Positions 1 to 15,100 of a stretch of 64,000 nucleotides of DNA are shown here, in pieces (positions within the stretch are counted from its first letter, which is position 1; each line of letters opens with the position of its first letter). The notes below the pieces were generated by a model. It made no database searches, had not been told where the DNA came from, and was given only the letters and a program-made list of their open reading frames with translations. This DNA is from Ochotona curzoniae (lineage: Eukaryota > Chordata > Mammalia > Lagomorpha > Ochotonidae). The translations under genes were made by a program, and so were the position numbers. The DNA lies in NCBI RefSeq assembly GCF_017591425.1, contig NW_024466607.1:7758501-7822500 (forward strand), written 5' to 3'.

Positions 1-190
1 GGTGGCCATGAAGCACCCATCAGCAGTGACAGCTTGCAATCTGGACCTGGAGAACCTGGTCACGGACTCGAACCGCAGCATTGCCACCCTGGCCATCACC
101 ACCCTCCTCAAGACGGGCAGTGAGAGCAGCATCGACCGCCTCATGAAGCAGATCTCCTCCTTCATGTCTGAGATCTCGGATGAGTTCAAG
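1..190 (+). CDS. COPG1: COPG1 exon, residues ~314-376 (5' edge cut by window)
   Basis: Reads [20 protein letters not shown] onward to SDEFK in frame from base 2; base 1 is the third base of the preceding codon. The donor at 191 is gtatct. This is part of the adaptin-like helical trunk. The true exon start lies at or left of the window edge. Confidence 0.95.
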
Positions 191-3100
191 GTATCTGGCT
201 TCTCTGAGCATCACTTGTGGCCCCCAGAGGAAGGAAGAGGACCTGCTGTCCACATCTGTCATCCTTAAGCTGGGATTGTTGTGAGGGAGCCCAGTCAGCC
301 TGGAGGGCTCAGGGCAGGCGGCCCCTTCACCCTTCAGAGGGATTGGCACGTCCTGGGAGTGTGCACAGCTTTGCCTCTGGCCCCTCATCCACTGTGCCCC
401 GTACTGTGAGAGGAAGAGTACTGTGAGAGGGGCCAGTCGGGGGGTTCACTTAGACAGCACTCAGGTAGCTTGCTTATCGGCTAGGTAGAGTTTGAGGAGA
501 GGGCAGTGAACAGGACAGCTAAATTGCTCTCGTTATGCAGCTTCCTTACAAGAGCGAGAGAGATAAATAGTAAATAGGTAATTGAGTAGACAAGATCATT
601 TTGGCATGGGCAGTACAGTGATAGGCAGAACAGAGAGAATGTAGAAGTACGACAGAAGTGACTGACAGGAGCGTGATCTGGAAGGCCAGCAATGAGATCA
701 TCAGGATAGAGGGCAGGAGCAAGCCGGAGGTGGGCATCGGAGAGAAGGCTGGGGGCCAGTGCGGGCAAGACCCCAGTGGGGCCTTGCGGGTCATGACGCA
801 GTTTCAGCTGTAAGGAAGACATTGGAGAGGCACATCCTAGCATTTTTGTTGTTATTGGTACTTCTTAAGCTTCTATTTTGAAACAATTTCAGAGAAGATT
901 TCAAGGAAATATAGTAAGAATTCCTGAACATTATGTTATTATATTATGGTACATTATCATATAAGAAACTGACATAGGCACAATCTGTGGTGCTTACCCA
1001 GATTTCAGTTACTCTGTGTGTGTGCACGCCCAGTGTGGCCCAAATGTGCCCTTTCTAAGTACTTCCACTATTCAGGCCCTCTACCATCACCAAAAGAATC
1101 TCCCATGTTAGCTGTGGAGCCACTCAGGTTTCTACCCACTAGCCCTGACCCACAGCTCCATCTAATCGATTCCTCTAATTGTGTTTTTTCCCCAGTGTTA
1201 TGTAGCCAGAGTTGTATATTGTGACCAAGAGCAGTTAACAGTCTGATTGATTATAATATAGCGTGATTAGTTCTATAATGTGGATTGTTCACCATGGGCA
1301 AAAATCACCTCTGCCTGGAATCTGAAAATACTTTGTAGGCTGAAATGAAATTTCAGTGACATGTGTACATTGGGAAGATCCTTCTGGGGGCAGGTGCTGC
1401 ACAGTGGATTAGGCTGCTAATGGGGTGCCCACATTCCCTATCAGTGTTTGGGATTAAGTCCTGCCTCTTCAGTCTGGCCTCCGGCTGATGTGTATCCTGG
1501 GAGGCGGCAGGTAGTGAACAAGGGCTCGCGTCCCTCCCACCCATAGGGAGACCCAAATGGAGCTCCTGACTGCGATCTGACCCAGCCCCAGCCCTTGCAG
1601 GCATTTGGGGAGTGAACCAGCAGCTGGAAGACACCTCCCCTTGCCCATCTACTCCCTTCCTCTGTTGTTCTGGCATTCAAATAAAAAGAGATAAGATTTT
1701 TAGAAAGCTGCAGAGCAATATGGAGAGCTAACTGGGCGATGGACAGTTGCAGCAGTTCCAGGAGGAGATGCGTTTGCTCGAGCCAGGCCCAGGAGTGGAA
1801 AACAGGGATAAAGAGAGGTCTGAGAGCTGAGGGGTGAGTGTTGGCAAAGATGAGGCCGCTTTCTGCTTTGGAATGGTGGTTGTGCCCCTGACCTGCTTGG
1901 GGAACTAGGGAGAGGATCAGAAGTCACGACTGACAGCAGCCATCCTGAGGTCGTACCACAGGCATGGTGGAGTTCCCTGGGAACGTAGGTCTGAAACTCA
2001 GGCAGGAGACAAAAAAGTGTGTTCATTGGCATCCTGGAGAAAACATGACAAGATCCAAGTTGACCAGAGAGACTGTGAGAAGAGAAGAGGGCCAGGACAG
2101 AAGAGCGAAGCAGCAAGCTGAACCAGAAAGGTGACTAGGAGCAGGGAGAAACCAGGCAAGTGGAGAGGAGCAGGCTGGAGACTTGGTCTGAGGTTTGGGT
2201 AGAAAGGCAGAGCTTGGAGACCTAGGGTCTGACTCTGACTTAGAGATTGTCATGTATGCCACCTGTCATGGGCATACTCAGGATCCCTGAACTTAAAGGG
2301 GAGGGTGCAGTTCCCTGCCCTCTGTTGTGCCCAGGGCCTGGCCCAACGGTTCAGTTGGGTGCCATCTGTCCTGGCACACTCAGGATCCCTAGCCTGTGGG
2401 GAGGGTGCAGCTCCCTGCCCTGTGTTGTGCCCAGGGCCCAGCTGAGGCCTCAGCTCAGCCTGGATAGCAGGGCTGCTGCTCATGCCTTTCTCTTTTGACT
2501 CAGGTGGTGGTGGTCCAGGCTATCAGTGCCCTGTGTCAGAAATACCCTCGAAAACACGCCGTCCTCATGAACTTCCTGTTCACCATGCTGCGGGAAGAGG
2601 TAAGAGCAGGGGCACTGGGGACATGGTGGGCCTGGCAGCTGATGCCAGGGCTCAGCCTGGAGCCAAGAGCCTCTTTGTTGAAGGTGTACTCTGGGTTAGC
2701 TTTCCTGATGCCTGCAGCCAGCCCTTTAAACTTCTAGACAGGCCATGTAAACACACCTCAATTGCTAATAATTGCAGTAATAACTGCATGACTCACCAGC
2801 CTTGCTGTCAACACTTAGCGGATGCCCTGAGGTGATGCTGACTGCTGGAGTCCAGCACACAAGTATTCTAGCTGATTCCAAGAGCTCAAGGGGGTGTTTT
2901 CTTATAAAACTGCTCCTAAAAATGCAACTTTGGTTCTGTTTTTCCTTCTGATAGGAATTATTAACTCATTTGTGTTACCGTTTTTGAATGATTCAACAAA
3001 CAGGTGAATTTCACAGGAGCAAAAGCCAGTGTTCCTGGAGCAGATTTGATGCCCAGATACCTGGTCCCTCTGCCCCAGCCCAGAGTGGGCACCTTTTTTT

Positions 3101-6100
3101 TTTTTAATTGTTTATTTTTATTGGAAAGTCAGATTTACAGAGTGAAGGAGAGAGAGAAAGATCTGCCATCTGCTGATTCACTTGCCAAGTATCTGTAACA
3201 GCAGAAGCTGAGCCAGGAGCCAGGAGCCAGGAGCTCCCTCTGGGTCTCCCATGCAGGTTCAGGGTCCCAAAGCTTTGGGCCGTCTTTGACTGCTTTCCCA
3301 GGCCACAGGCAAGGAGCTGGAAGGCAAATGGAGCAGCCTGGACGTGAACTTGTGCCTACATGGATCCTGGTGCATGCAAGGCTAGAACTTTGGCCACTAA
3401 GCTACCGCGCTGAGCCCCAGAATGGGCACTTCTTTCGGTCCATTTCTGACTGGCTGATTTTACTTTTATCCATGTTGTGGCATATGTCAGAACTTTCTTC
3501 CTTTTAGAGAATGAGAAATAACTCCATCATATGGATAAACTGTGTTTTACTTTTTCATCCATCTCTCAGTGGGCGCTTCATGGGACAGGCATCTGTCCTA
3601 GCACTTAGGATACCTGCGTCCCACATTGCAGGACTAGGATTTGATTCCCAGCTCCAACTCCTGATGCCAGTTTCCTGCCAGTGCAGGTCCTGGGGGCTGC
3701 AGTGATGGCTCAGGTGCCACGTGTGAGAGACGTGGGTTGTAGCCACACCTCCCAGCTGCAGCCCCTTGCTGCTGCAGGCATCTGCAGAGTGAACCCACGG
3801 ATGAGAGGCCTATCTGTGTTGCTCACTGTGTCTCTCTGCCTCTCAAGTAAAGGAATAATTAACACTTAGGCTACTGCTACACTTTAGATACTATGAGTAA
3901 TGCCACTGTGAGCAGAAGGGAACAGATAGCTTTGGACCCTACTGTCAATCCATTTGAGAATCTATAGAAAAGGAAGGTAGCAGATTATAATTCTGAGTTT
4001 AATGTCTTAAGGGAGTCACCATTCTCCATAATAACTGTACCACCTGTTCTGCCTTTTGACTCAGAATTGGAAAGAAAAGTAGGACCTATGAGGTTTCTAC
4101 TAAACTATCTACTGTTAGGACTGGGAGTCTGGACGTAGCATTGTGCAGTGGGTTTAGCTCCTACCTACAATGTCGGCATCCCTTATGAGCCCTGGCTCGA
4201 GTCCCAGCAACTCCACTTCCACTCCAGTTCCCTAATAATGTGCCTGGGAAGGTAACAGGAAATGGTCCCAGGGCTTAGGACCCTGCCACTCATGAGGAAG
4301 ATCTGGATGGATTTCTAGGTTCCTGGCTCAGCGTGTCCAGTCCTGACTTTGTGGCCACTGGGAGAGTGAACACACAAATGGGCGCTCTCTCTGTCTCCCT
4401 TTCTCTGTATCTCTGACTTTGAAATAAATAAATCATTTTTAAAGTGGGGTTAGGGAGGCGTCAGCAGCCATTCATCCTGAACTTTCTGTTTTATATGAGA
4501 AGAGGTAGTGCCCTAGAGAGCAGGTACTCCGCCTGCAGGTTGTGTGTCTGTGCCGTTGTCACTGAGCCTGATGGCTCTGGCCCTTAGCTCGACCCCTCTC
4601 GCTGCAGGGCGGCTTTGAATACAAGCGCGCCATTGTGGACTGCATCATCAGCATCATTGAGGAGAACTCAGAAAGCAAGGAGACAGGGCTGTCACACCTG
4701 TGTGAGTTCATCGAGGACTGCGAGTTCACTGTGCTGGCCACTCGCATCCTGCACCTCCTGGGCCAGGAGGGGCCCAAAACCAACAACCCTTCCAAGTATA
4801 TCCGCTTCATCTACAACCGAGTAGTCTTGGAGCACGAGGAGGTTCGGGCAGGTAAGGCTGAGCCAGAGCTTGTTTAGGGAATGCCCCCTCAAAGTGGTCT
4901 GAGCCCCCTTGGGATTCTGGGCATTCCTCATAAGCAAGAACTCTGATGTTGGACAAAGGGCCTTTTTCAAGTTTTACTGGTAGATTTCAGGGGTGTTTTT
5001 TTTTTTTGTTGTTGTTGTTGTTGTTGTTCAGTAATAGATTTGGTGACAGAAAATTCAGCTTTTATATAGGGACAATTCAGTGAGCATCCATCTTGTTCTT
5101 CACTTTTTAAAATTTATTTTTTTGGGGTGAGCATTTGGCACAACAGTTAAGAAGCTGCTTAATAGGGCTGGCGTCATGGTCAGCAGGGTAAGGCATTGCT
5201 TGTGACATCAGCGTCCCATATCAGAGTACGAGCTGGCGTCCCAGCTGCTGTGGTTCTGATCTAGCTCCCTGCCAATATGCCTGGACAGCCAGTGGTGAAT
5301 GGCTCACATACTCAGCAAGAGACCCGGATAGTCCCAGGCTCCTGGCTTTCACCTGGCCCAGCCCCAGCTATTGTGGGTGTTTGAGGAGTGAACCAGTAGG
5401 AAGATCTCTCAGTCTCTAGAAGTAAATCTAGTGGGTGGAAATAAGAACAAAAAGTGCCTGTAGCCCTCAAAGGAGAGCCACAGTCCCCACTGATGAGGAA
5501 GTTGGGGTCCAGGTGGTGTTGAGACCCAGCCAAGCCTCACATTGACTTTGGGCCCCCTGGCCTGAATCTCTTGTTCCTGTATGAAGACCCCTGGAAATAC
5601 TCACATGATGAGGTGTTGGAGCACATGGGTAAATCATCTTTACTTCATAATCTCTAATCGCAGGTGCGGTGAGTGCTCTGGCCAAGTTTGGAGCCCAGAA
5701 CGAGGAGATGTTACCCAGCATCTTGGTACTGCTAAAGAGGTGAGTCTAGACCCAGGGGTGCTGGGTCTGAAAGTGTTCCCTCAGGCCCCACGTGGCTTTC
5801 CCTATCTCTTTCTGCTAAAATCAGGGAGGAAAGCTGCATAGCTATTGATTGTAGGGAAAAAATAGAAAGCTTAGGAAAGCATGGACAACAGTATTATACA
5901 CATCCCACCATCCAGAGAGGGCTGTTGTTAACTTGAATTAATTTTCAGGTTTTAAAAATAGCTTAAGATATAGTTTGCATACCATACAATTCACTATGTA
6001 TAGTTTGATTTTTTTTTTTTTAGTGTATTCATGGAGTTGTAGAATCATCTCCACAGCCTAACTTTGAAATATATTTACCGCCCTGAAAAGAAATCCACCC

Positions 6101-9100
6101 CATGTCTCTGGGCAGGTGCTTCCAGCACCGGGCAATGCAGAGCCAACCTTCTGTTATGGGTTTGCTTCTGGATGTTGCGTAGAAGCGCATGACGTGGGAG
6201 CCTTTTGTGTTGGACTGGCTTCTTCGGCAATGTTTTTGAAGTTTATCCATGCTTATACTGCTATAGTACTTTATTTACTGTGAAATGTGCTCATTTGCAC
6301 AGCTACACCACATTTTCTCTACTTCTCAGTTGATGGGTTATCTGGGTTATTTCCAATTGTTGGCTATTATGCGTGATGCTTTATGAATACTTGAGTACAG
6401 AGTTGTCTGTGAACATATAGTTTCCCATGTCTTGAACACATACCTAAGTGTAGAATTGCTGGGTCCCGCTAAACACTTTTTGACATTTGCTGTTGGGTAA
6501 GGAGACTTGTCACCCTCTCTGGCTGGGCTTCAGGGAGAGGATGTAGACCTGGCCACCTCCTGGCCCCTTAGCCTCATGGGGCCCTCTGTGCATTTTGATG
6601 CCATTGTTTAAGACCTGCCTGGTTGCCACAGGCTGCCAGAGCTTTAAGAGACCTGCTTCCTCCCACCACCCCCTGACAATGCCCTTTAGGGCCATTCCTG
6701 ATGGGCCCCAATCAGAAGCCTTTGTTTCTGCTGCAGGTGTGTGATGGACGATGACAATGAAGTAAGGGACCGAGCCACCTTCTATCTGAATGTCCTGGAG
6801 CAGAAACAGAAGGCCCTCAATGCAGGCTACATCCTGAACGGTGAGTCTTTCCCACCCATCTGATCCAGCGTCTTACTGGAGTGTGTTCCTTCTCAGCGCT
6901 CCCAAACAGGCACGCCCTCCCTGGGCAGGGGAAGCCAGAGGCTGACCTATCACGGCCGCCTCCCCAGCTCACACTGGCCTGCGTAGACAACCCAGGGAGC
7001 TGAAACAAAGTCAGTAAGAAAAACTTGGGTCTCCACGGTGCTTTACCTTCTATCCATGGTTTTGTGTCTGCGTTTTCTCCTTGCAGCAATCCCGTGAAAG
7101 AAAGGTGTATGAGAAGGCAGAGGCTTGAAGGGGTTGCCTGATTCCTCAGGATTGTACACCCAGCATCTGTCATTCACACAGCCTCGGGCTTCGGTCTTTT
7201 CTGTGGGTTTCCTTGGCACACACTCCGTGCCATCTATCAGACACACTGCCCTTCCTTCCACTGCCCCTAGGTCTGACTGTGTCCATCCCTGGCCTGGAGA
7301 GAGCGCTGCAGCAGTACACTCTAGAGCCATCGGAAAAACCCTTTGACCTCAAGTCTGTGCCCTTGGCCACCACGCCCATGGCGGAGCAGAGAACAGGTAA
7401 GGTTCCCACAGGCCCGCAGGTCCAGGCTTCTGCTCAAGGGCTCTATTTTGGTCGTGCAGCCACAGGCCTAGCCAGGACAGGTGGGCTTGGACGAGAGGAG
7501 GGATAATCCTTGCTATCTCTGTGTTAAGGAGATGGAGCCTCACTCCAAAACACTTGCTGCTTTTCTTACACGTTCTCAGCGCCACACTCGGGGGTTTTGC
7601 TTTACAATCACCACATTGCAGCACTGGATCCACAGCCACACTGCCCGTGACTGACATGCGTTTGCTCCTACAGAAAGCACCCCCGTCGCAGCAGTCAAGC
7701 AGCCTGAGAAGGTGGCCGCCACCCGGCAGGAGATCTTCCAGGGTGAGTAACAGCTCCACGTGCGCGTGGAAGACCTGTACTTGGGCTCTTCGAGGGAATT
7801 AAAGCAGGCATTTTACTGGATTTCTCCCGAGGACTGAGCCCCAGAGAGTGGTTTAGATCGTCACACCTGGCCCTCACGAGAAGGTTGCTAGGTCCTTTAG
7901 AATCTGAGGGATTGGAAGTTTACAGAAAGTAATTTGTCCAAGGTTGCACAGATACAAAGATTTGATTCAGGGACCGACTTGGTGGTATAGTATGTTAAGC
8001 TTCTACTTCCAAGGCCACTATCCCATATGGACACAGGTCTGTGTCAGGTCGCTCCACTTTCAGTCCAGCTTTCTACTTATGGCCTGGTAACAAGTCCTTA
8101 GGCTTCTGCGTCCATGAGGGAGACTCAGAAGAAGCCCCTGTCTCCCAGCTTCAGACCAGCCCCAGCTCCAGCCATTATGGCCATTTGGAGGGTGAACCAG
8201 CAGGTGAAAGATTCGTTCTTTCTCTGACTCTCTTCTGTAAAAATTTCCTTTCAAACAAAAACAAGTAAATGTTTAAAATTATTTTTAAAAAGGATTTGGC
8301 TCAGAACTGCCTCAGAGCTGTCTCTGGGTCCCACTTCTGAGGGCTCAGGATATCTGATTGAGGACAGCTGGAGTCCAAGACACTGGTCCATTTTGCGGGT
8401 CCCTGCGGGTCGGGTCTACACTGTCGTAAGCTTTGTTTGGCATCCATCTGCTCTGCTGGCCTTACATTGTTCCTTTTTTCTTTCTATTTATTGGAGAAAA
8501 ATAAATCTTTTATTCTCTAAATCACCCCCCAAATATCTACAAATACCAGGAACCTTTTACTCAATCCAGATCTCTGTGGGTGGCAGGGACCCACGTCCTT
8601 GGGCCATTGCCTGCTGCCTCCCAGGGTGCCCCTTTAGCAGGAAGCTGAGTCAAGACTGGCATGCCAGTGGTGAATGAGACACTGTGTGCAGCAGCTTAAC
8701 TGTGACATCCAGTGCCCTCCTGTGGCCTTGCTTTTTTTTTTTTTTTTAAAGATTTATTTATTTTTATTATAAAGTCAGATATACAGAGAGGAGGAGAGAC
8801 AGAGAAGAAGATCTTCCATCCAATGATTCACTCCCCAAGTAAGAGCAGCGACTGGTGCTGTGCCAATCCAAAGCCAGGAGCCAGGAACTTCCTCCAGGTC
8901 TCCCACACGGGTGCAGTGTCCCAAAGCTTTGGGCCATCCTCCACTACTTTCCCAGGGCACAAGCAGGGAGCTGGATGGGAAGTGTAGCTGCCGGGATTGG
9001 AACCGGCACCCATATGGGATCCCAGCGTGTTCAAGGCGAGGACTTTAGCCACTAGGCCACTGCGCTGGGCCCTGGCCTTGCCAGAAGAGGCTGAGTGTGA

Positions 9101-12100
9101 CTGCGGACCATTATCTCTACAGAATTCTTACTTTCACTGCTAGCATGTGCCCCTTCGGCTTCATGAAGTCCTGCTGTTCCCCTAAGTCCACCACCTCGCC
9201 CAGCTGTTCTTTTTCTGTCTCTCTGCATTTTAAATACATTTTTAAATAAGGTTTATTTTATTTTCATTGGAAAGTCAGATTTACACAGAGAAGGAGAGAC
9301 AGACAGAAAGATTTTCTATCCGCTGGTTCACTCCCCAAGTGGCCCCAATGGCCAGAGCTAAGTCGATCTGATGCCAGGAGTTTCTTCTGGGTCTCCTATG
9401 CGGATGCAGGGTCCCAACACTTTGGGCCGCCCTTGACTGCTTTCCCAGCACACAAGCAGGGAGCTGAAAGGGAAGTGGAGCTGCTGGAATACAAACTGGT
9501 TCCAATATGGGATCCCAGCGCGTGTAAAGTGTACACTTCAGCCGTTAGGCTACCGTGCCAGGCCCTCAAATAAATTTTAAAATACTGTCCACAAATGGAA
9601 TTGAGTGTAGGACTTTGGTAACTCCTTGTCAGGTTCTTGCTGGACATGGGAGAGGGGCATATTCCTGGGATATGGCACAGTGTGAGCAAAGTCAGGGAAA
9701 TATGGCACCACTATACTCAGGTAACAGTGAACAGCCCTCGTATGTACGCATCCACCCATCTCCAGTAGGGTGGAAGACCTTGAGGACTGATGCTGAGGTT
9801 TATTGGAAACCCACTTAGCCTGAGGGTTGAACAGCTGAGTGACTGGCCTGTGGTTTTCAGAGCAGTTGGCGGCAGTGCCCGAGTTCCAGGGTCTGGGGCC
9901 CCTCTTCAAGTCCTCGCCCGAGCCTGCGGCACTCACTGAGTCAGAGACAGAGTATGTTGTCCGCTGCACCAAGCACACCTTCGCCGATCACATGGTGTTC
10001 CAGGTGAGCAGAGCGGCTGAGATCCTGCTGGGGCCTGTGCCCAGGGAGGGGGCTCCCAGTCTGTACAGTGGGGCCTGTAGCATCCTGGCATTCCCACACT
10101 GGTGCCCACCTGGATGAGAGCCTCTGGTCCTGGCACACATGAGTATTTCCCAAGGACCTCTCTGGCTCCTGTGTGGCTCCTTAGTGGGAGTCAGCGTGGC
10201 TCACAGCACAGCGGGGGAATCTCCTGGCCCCTGCTCTGTTGCTTCTCCTGGACCTAGAGCAATATCTAAGCTCCTCTCCTCCCTGGGCCAGTTTGACTGC
10301 ACAAATACACTCAATGACCAAACCCTGGAGAACGTCACCGTGCAGATGGAGCCCACGGAGGCCTATGAGGTGCTCTGTTACGTGCCTGCCCGGAGCCTGC
10401 CCTACAACCAGCCTGGGACCTGCTACACACTGGTGGCATTGCCCAAGGAAGACCCCACAACTGGTAAGCTCCACTCCAAAGGCTTTTGGTCTTTTGGAGT
10501 GCATGGGGTGGGCAGCTGAACACCAATTATTTGTCTTCTGTAAGAACCTCATCTCGTAGATTTCAGACTTGAGAATAATACGGGCCAAGTGTGAGCTACT
10601 TAGCTGCGTGATTTGTCCTCATAGCAAATCTGTAGGGATAAGCGTAAGGACCGCTGTACCTCTCTGTGTAGGTAGGAAGCCAGGCTCAGGTTAGATCGTA
10701 CGTACCTCATTGTTCCTGAAGACAGGCTCAGACATCTCAGATCCATTCCTGCCGGTGCTTTTCCAAGCCACGGACAGTGATCTGGCAGGGCTGCTGTTGC
10801 CATCCTGCGCTTACTTCTCTTCTCCTTCCTTGGACCCAGGCAGGAACTTTACAAGAAGTGCCCCTGTCTAGCCTGGTGGGGTGGGATGGCATATCGCGGC
10901 TGCTAGTCACGCAGCAGAGGCCACAGGGTAGGCTGCGGCCATTTGCTCAGTGAGGGAGTGAAGCTCGTGCCCTCGTAGATTCAGGGGATATTCTGCTGAC
11001 CCCAGACTTTGTTTCCCGTAGTGGCCTGCACCTTCAGCTGCATGATGAAGTTCACTGTCAAGGACTGTGACCCTACCACTGGGGAGACCGACGAGGAAGG
11101 CTACGAGGATGAGTATGTGGTAAGAAGCCAGCAGAAGGAGGCTCGGTTTTGGATCCGAGGCAGCTCTCTCTTGAAGCTGACAGCCAGAGCAAATGAATCC
11201 TTTCCCTGCTCTGGACAGCTCTTCTCACAAAGGATTTTTCTAACTTACAAATACACGTGCTCATGTACAAAAGAATACTGAAACAAAAATGAAGTACAAG
11301 ACAAAGTATAAACAAGAAAACACTCATAATCCTTCGTAGGGACACTTAGGGGTAGTTGTATAATTGAGGTCGTTTTGTACATCATAGATCTTGCTATTTC
11401 TGCTAAAAACCTTCATGTATTTTCCAGTAGCCTTCAGATACTTCACAGACGCAGTTTTTAATGGCTTTAAACTATTCCATACATAGCAGTATCACCGCTC
11501 ACTTCACCTTTTTGTTCCTTTAATGCTGGGCATTTAAATCCCCAAATTCTCAGTATTTGGGATTTGAGATATTCACTAATGTATAATGGTACATTGAACA
11601 TCCCTTTTGGTACAGATTTTAGTCTGTATTTCATACTATTTCCTTAGGTTAAATACCTAGAGTGAGTGAAGATAGGCCTCATTTGCCCTGCTGGGCTGAC
11701 CTGGGCTGTCCTGGCCTGTCCTGCACAACTCCTCCCCGACCTTGGTAGAAGTTGAGTGCAGGATCTTTCTGGAATTTGACTGTGGAACAGTTGTTTGGTG
11801 CTATCCTTGTGGGTCAAGCATTTTGTTTTGAAGGTTTATTTATTTCTGTTTGAAAGGCATTGTTACAGAGAGAACTAGAGACAGATCTTCTCTTCATTGG
11901 TTCACTTACCAAATGGCTGAGCCAGGAGCCTCTTCTGAGTCTCCCATGTGGGTAAAGAGGCCCAAGGACTTATGCCAACCTTTGCTGCTTCCCTGGACCA
12001 TTAGCAGGGAGCTGGTTAGGAAGTGAAGCAGTCAGGACTGAAACCAGCACCCATATGGGATGCTGGTGCTGCAGGTGGAGGCTTTATGTGATAAACCATG

Positions 12101-15100
12101 GCATGAGCCCCAGGGGTCAGGCCTTTTTAAAACTCTAGAGGGATGATTGTGGTGTACGACATCTGACATTTGCCTCTTGTCATCCTAGAGCTACTGGACC
12201 TTCTGTGAGCCAGAAATGACCCTAAGGCTGGAATTGGCCTAAGGTCCCGTTAGGAGCTGAGTCTTGTGTACACCTTACATGGGCACAAATTGGGGGGGTG
12301 GTGAACATCTGTTGGATGAATGAGTGGGAACCCCCAAGTAGAACCATCAATCTAAAGTGGGTAGGAGGGAGTACTAAATATATCAATTTATGGTCGTCAC
12401 AGCTGAGATTGAGATGGGAGCTCAGGATATACTCAGTCCAAACGACACAGCTGGGGTGGGGGCAGGATTTGCTGACTCTGAAATGACTGCTGCCCTTGAG
12501 AAGCTCACTGGCCTCTGGAAGGGAGACCTTAGTGAGCACTGCCATGTCACCCCTGGTCACGGGTCATTGAGCCACTGACTCCAGGTCAATCCAGGAAGGA
12601 CCCCACAGCTGACAACTCAGTGATGGAGGGCTGGTAATTGAGGTTGGCATGCTTTCCATGGAAGGGACAGCACTTGGTGTGAGTGCTTGAGGACAGATAA
12701 TTACCCAATCCAGCTGCTTTTGTGTTGCCTGGCCTAGCACATCCTCAAAGCCTATTGGGTTCCTGCTGGGCAGCTCACTGGAAGGGAAGAGCTCAGAGGC
12801 CCCAAGGTGTGCGGGGTGTAGCATCTTGAGGTACCTAACATCTGCCTCCCTCTCTCCAGCTAGAGGACCTGGAAGTCACTGTAGTTGATCACATCCAGAA
12901 GGTCCTGAAGGTGAACTTCGAGGCAGCCTGGGATGAGGTAGGGGACGAGTTTGAAAAGGAGGAAACGTTCACCTTGTCTACCATCAAGACACTTGAAGGT
13001 AACAATCTTGGGGACAATCCTGGGTGGCCCTTGGCTACTGTTGATGTGTACCTCCCCTTTGCCTACTTAGGGCCTGGGCCATAGCTAGACCATATCCAGT
13101 GCTACTTCACTGAAAGCCATTTAGAGCACGGAGGGGTGGTGGCCCACTTGGGAGACAAGATGCATGGCTTAACAGTTTCCGGGTTTCTATCCGCAGAGGC
13201 TGTGGGCAATATTGTGAAGTTCCTGGGAATGCACCCTTGCGAGAGGTCAGACAAAGTGCCTGATAACAAGAACACCCACACACTGCTCCTGGCCGGTAAG
13301 CAGCATCTTCAGTTGCGGAGGGCACACTGAGCTTACAGGTGGGATGCCTGGAGCCTGGGCTGATGACAGCCCTGGGAACAGGAAGAACAGAATCCAGAGC
13401 CTTTAAAATTCACCCAGTGTTCCCGGCCGACCGGGAGGAGGTGTGGCACAGTGTCAAGTCACCGCCTGGGCCACCTGTATTCCCTGTCTTTTCCACTTCT
13501 GGTCGGGCTTCTTGCTAACGCATCCTGAGGCAGCAGATGACGGCTCAAGTGTCTGGGCCTGTTACCCACACGGGAGACCTTGTTGGCGTTCCAGATTCCT
13601 GGCTTTGGCCTGGCCCAACACTGCCTATGGTGGGCAGTTGGGAGTAAACCAGCAAATGGAAGATCTCAATCTCTATCTCTCTGCCTTTCAAGTAGATAAA
13701 AAATAAACATTTAAAATTCACAAAGGATAAAGAAAGGACAGGGATGTGTCCCCTCCTTGCTGCCAGCCATTCCGGCATCCTTCCAGCCCACACGTAGGGT
13801 TTCTAGTACAATGCCACTATGGACTTCCGGTTGTTTTGTAGCAAGACAAGCTAACAAGACCACCCATTCTTTTCTTTTTTTTTTTTTTTAATTTATTTAT
13901 TTTTATTGGAAAGGCAGATATACAGAGAGGAGGAGAGACAGAGAGGAAGATCTTCCGTCCGATGGTTCACTCCCCAAGTGGCCGCAACAGCTAGAGCTGA
14001 GCCAATCTGAAGCCAGGAGCCTCCTCCGGGTCTCCCACATGGGTGCAGGGTCCCAAGGCTTTGGGCTGTGCTCAACTGCCCTCCCTGGCCACAAGCAGGG
14101 AGCTGGATGGGAAGTGGAGCTGCCAGGACTAGAATCGGTGCCCATATGGGATCCCGCTGTGTTCAGGGTGAGGACTTTAGCCGCTGCGCTATCATGCTGA
14201 GCCCAGAACACCCATTCTTAAACTCATTTTGTAAAATTACATTTTTGTACAAGTTTGCATTTTGTACAACTGCATTGCTCTGTAGCACAGAGCACACCTT
14301 ATTTTTGTTGTTTACAGTGTTTCTTAAAGATCTTTGCTGTGAATATGTAGAGCTTCCTCATTTTTTAAAAAAGAAAATATATGTGATAAAATAGAATTTA
14401 AAAATTTTTTAAAAGATCTGTCTTATTTATTTTAAAGGCAGAGTTACAGAGGCAGGGAGGGAGAAAGACTGGGATGGAGATAGAGAGGAAGAGAGAGAGA
14501 TCTTCCATCTATGAATTCACTCACCAAATGATTATAACTGCTGGACCTGGGCCAGACTGAAGCCAGGACCCAGGAACTTCTTTGGGGTCTCCCACGTAGG
14601 AGTTACAGTGAATCCCATGTACTTCACTTCCAGTACTAGTGCCTGCCAGCACCTGCATCCACATTCATGCCCCCCCATGACTTTCATGCAAATTCCAGAT
14701 AGAACATTTTATTTATAAATGTTTCTGTGTCTGTATGTTCCTTTCTCTAAGATGTTACCGTTAAACGGTTAACAAAAGGAAATGGGACTTGGGGTCTGGG
14801 AGGACGTTTCGCTTCAGTGCCCTGCTCACAGCTGACAGGCTCCAAGACCATGATTTCTGGCCGCATTGAAACAACCCTGGGTCCCCTGGGTCTTGCAGAC
14901 ACCTGCTTTGTGGTTTTCTCATGATAGGGCCTCTACGAATCAGCCAATATGGATGAGCCTCTGACAAGAGGTGTGAGCTAAATCTTGGCAGAAACCTAGG
15001 GGCAGACACCCCTCTGCTCCCGCAGAGGCTCAGAGAGGTTCATGAGGCACAAGCCTCGGGCATGCCTGCGGGACGCCCCTGCTGACCCCCAGCAGTCCTG

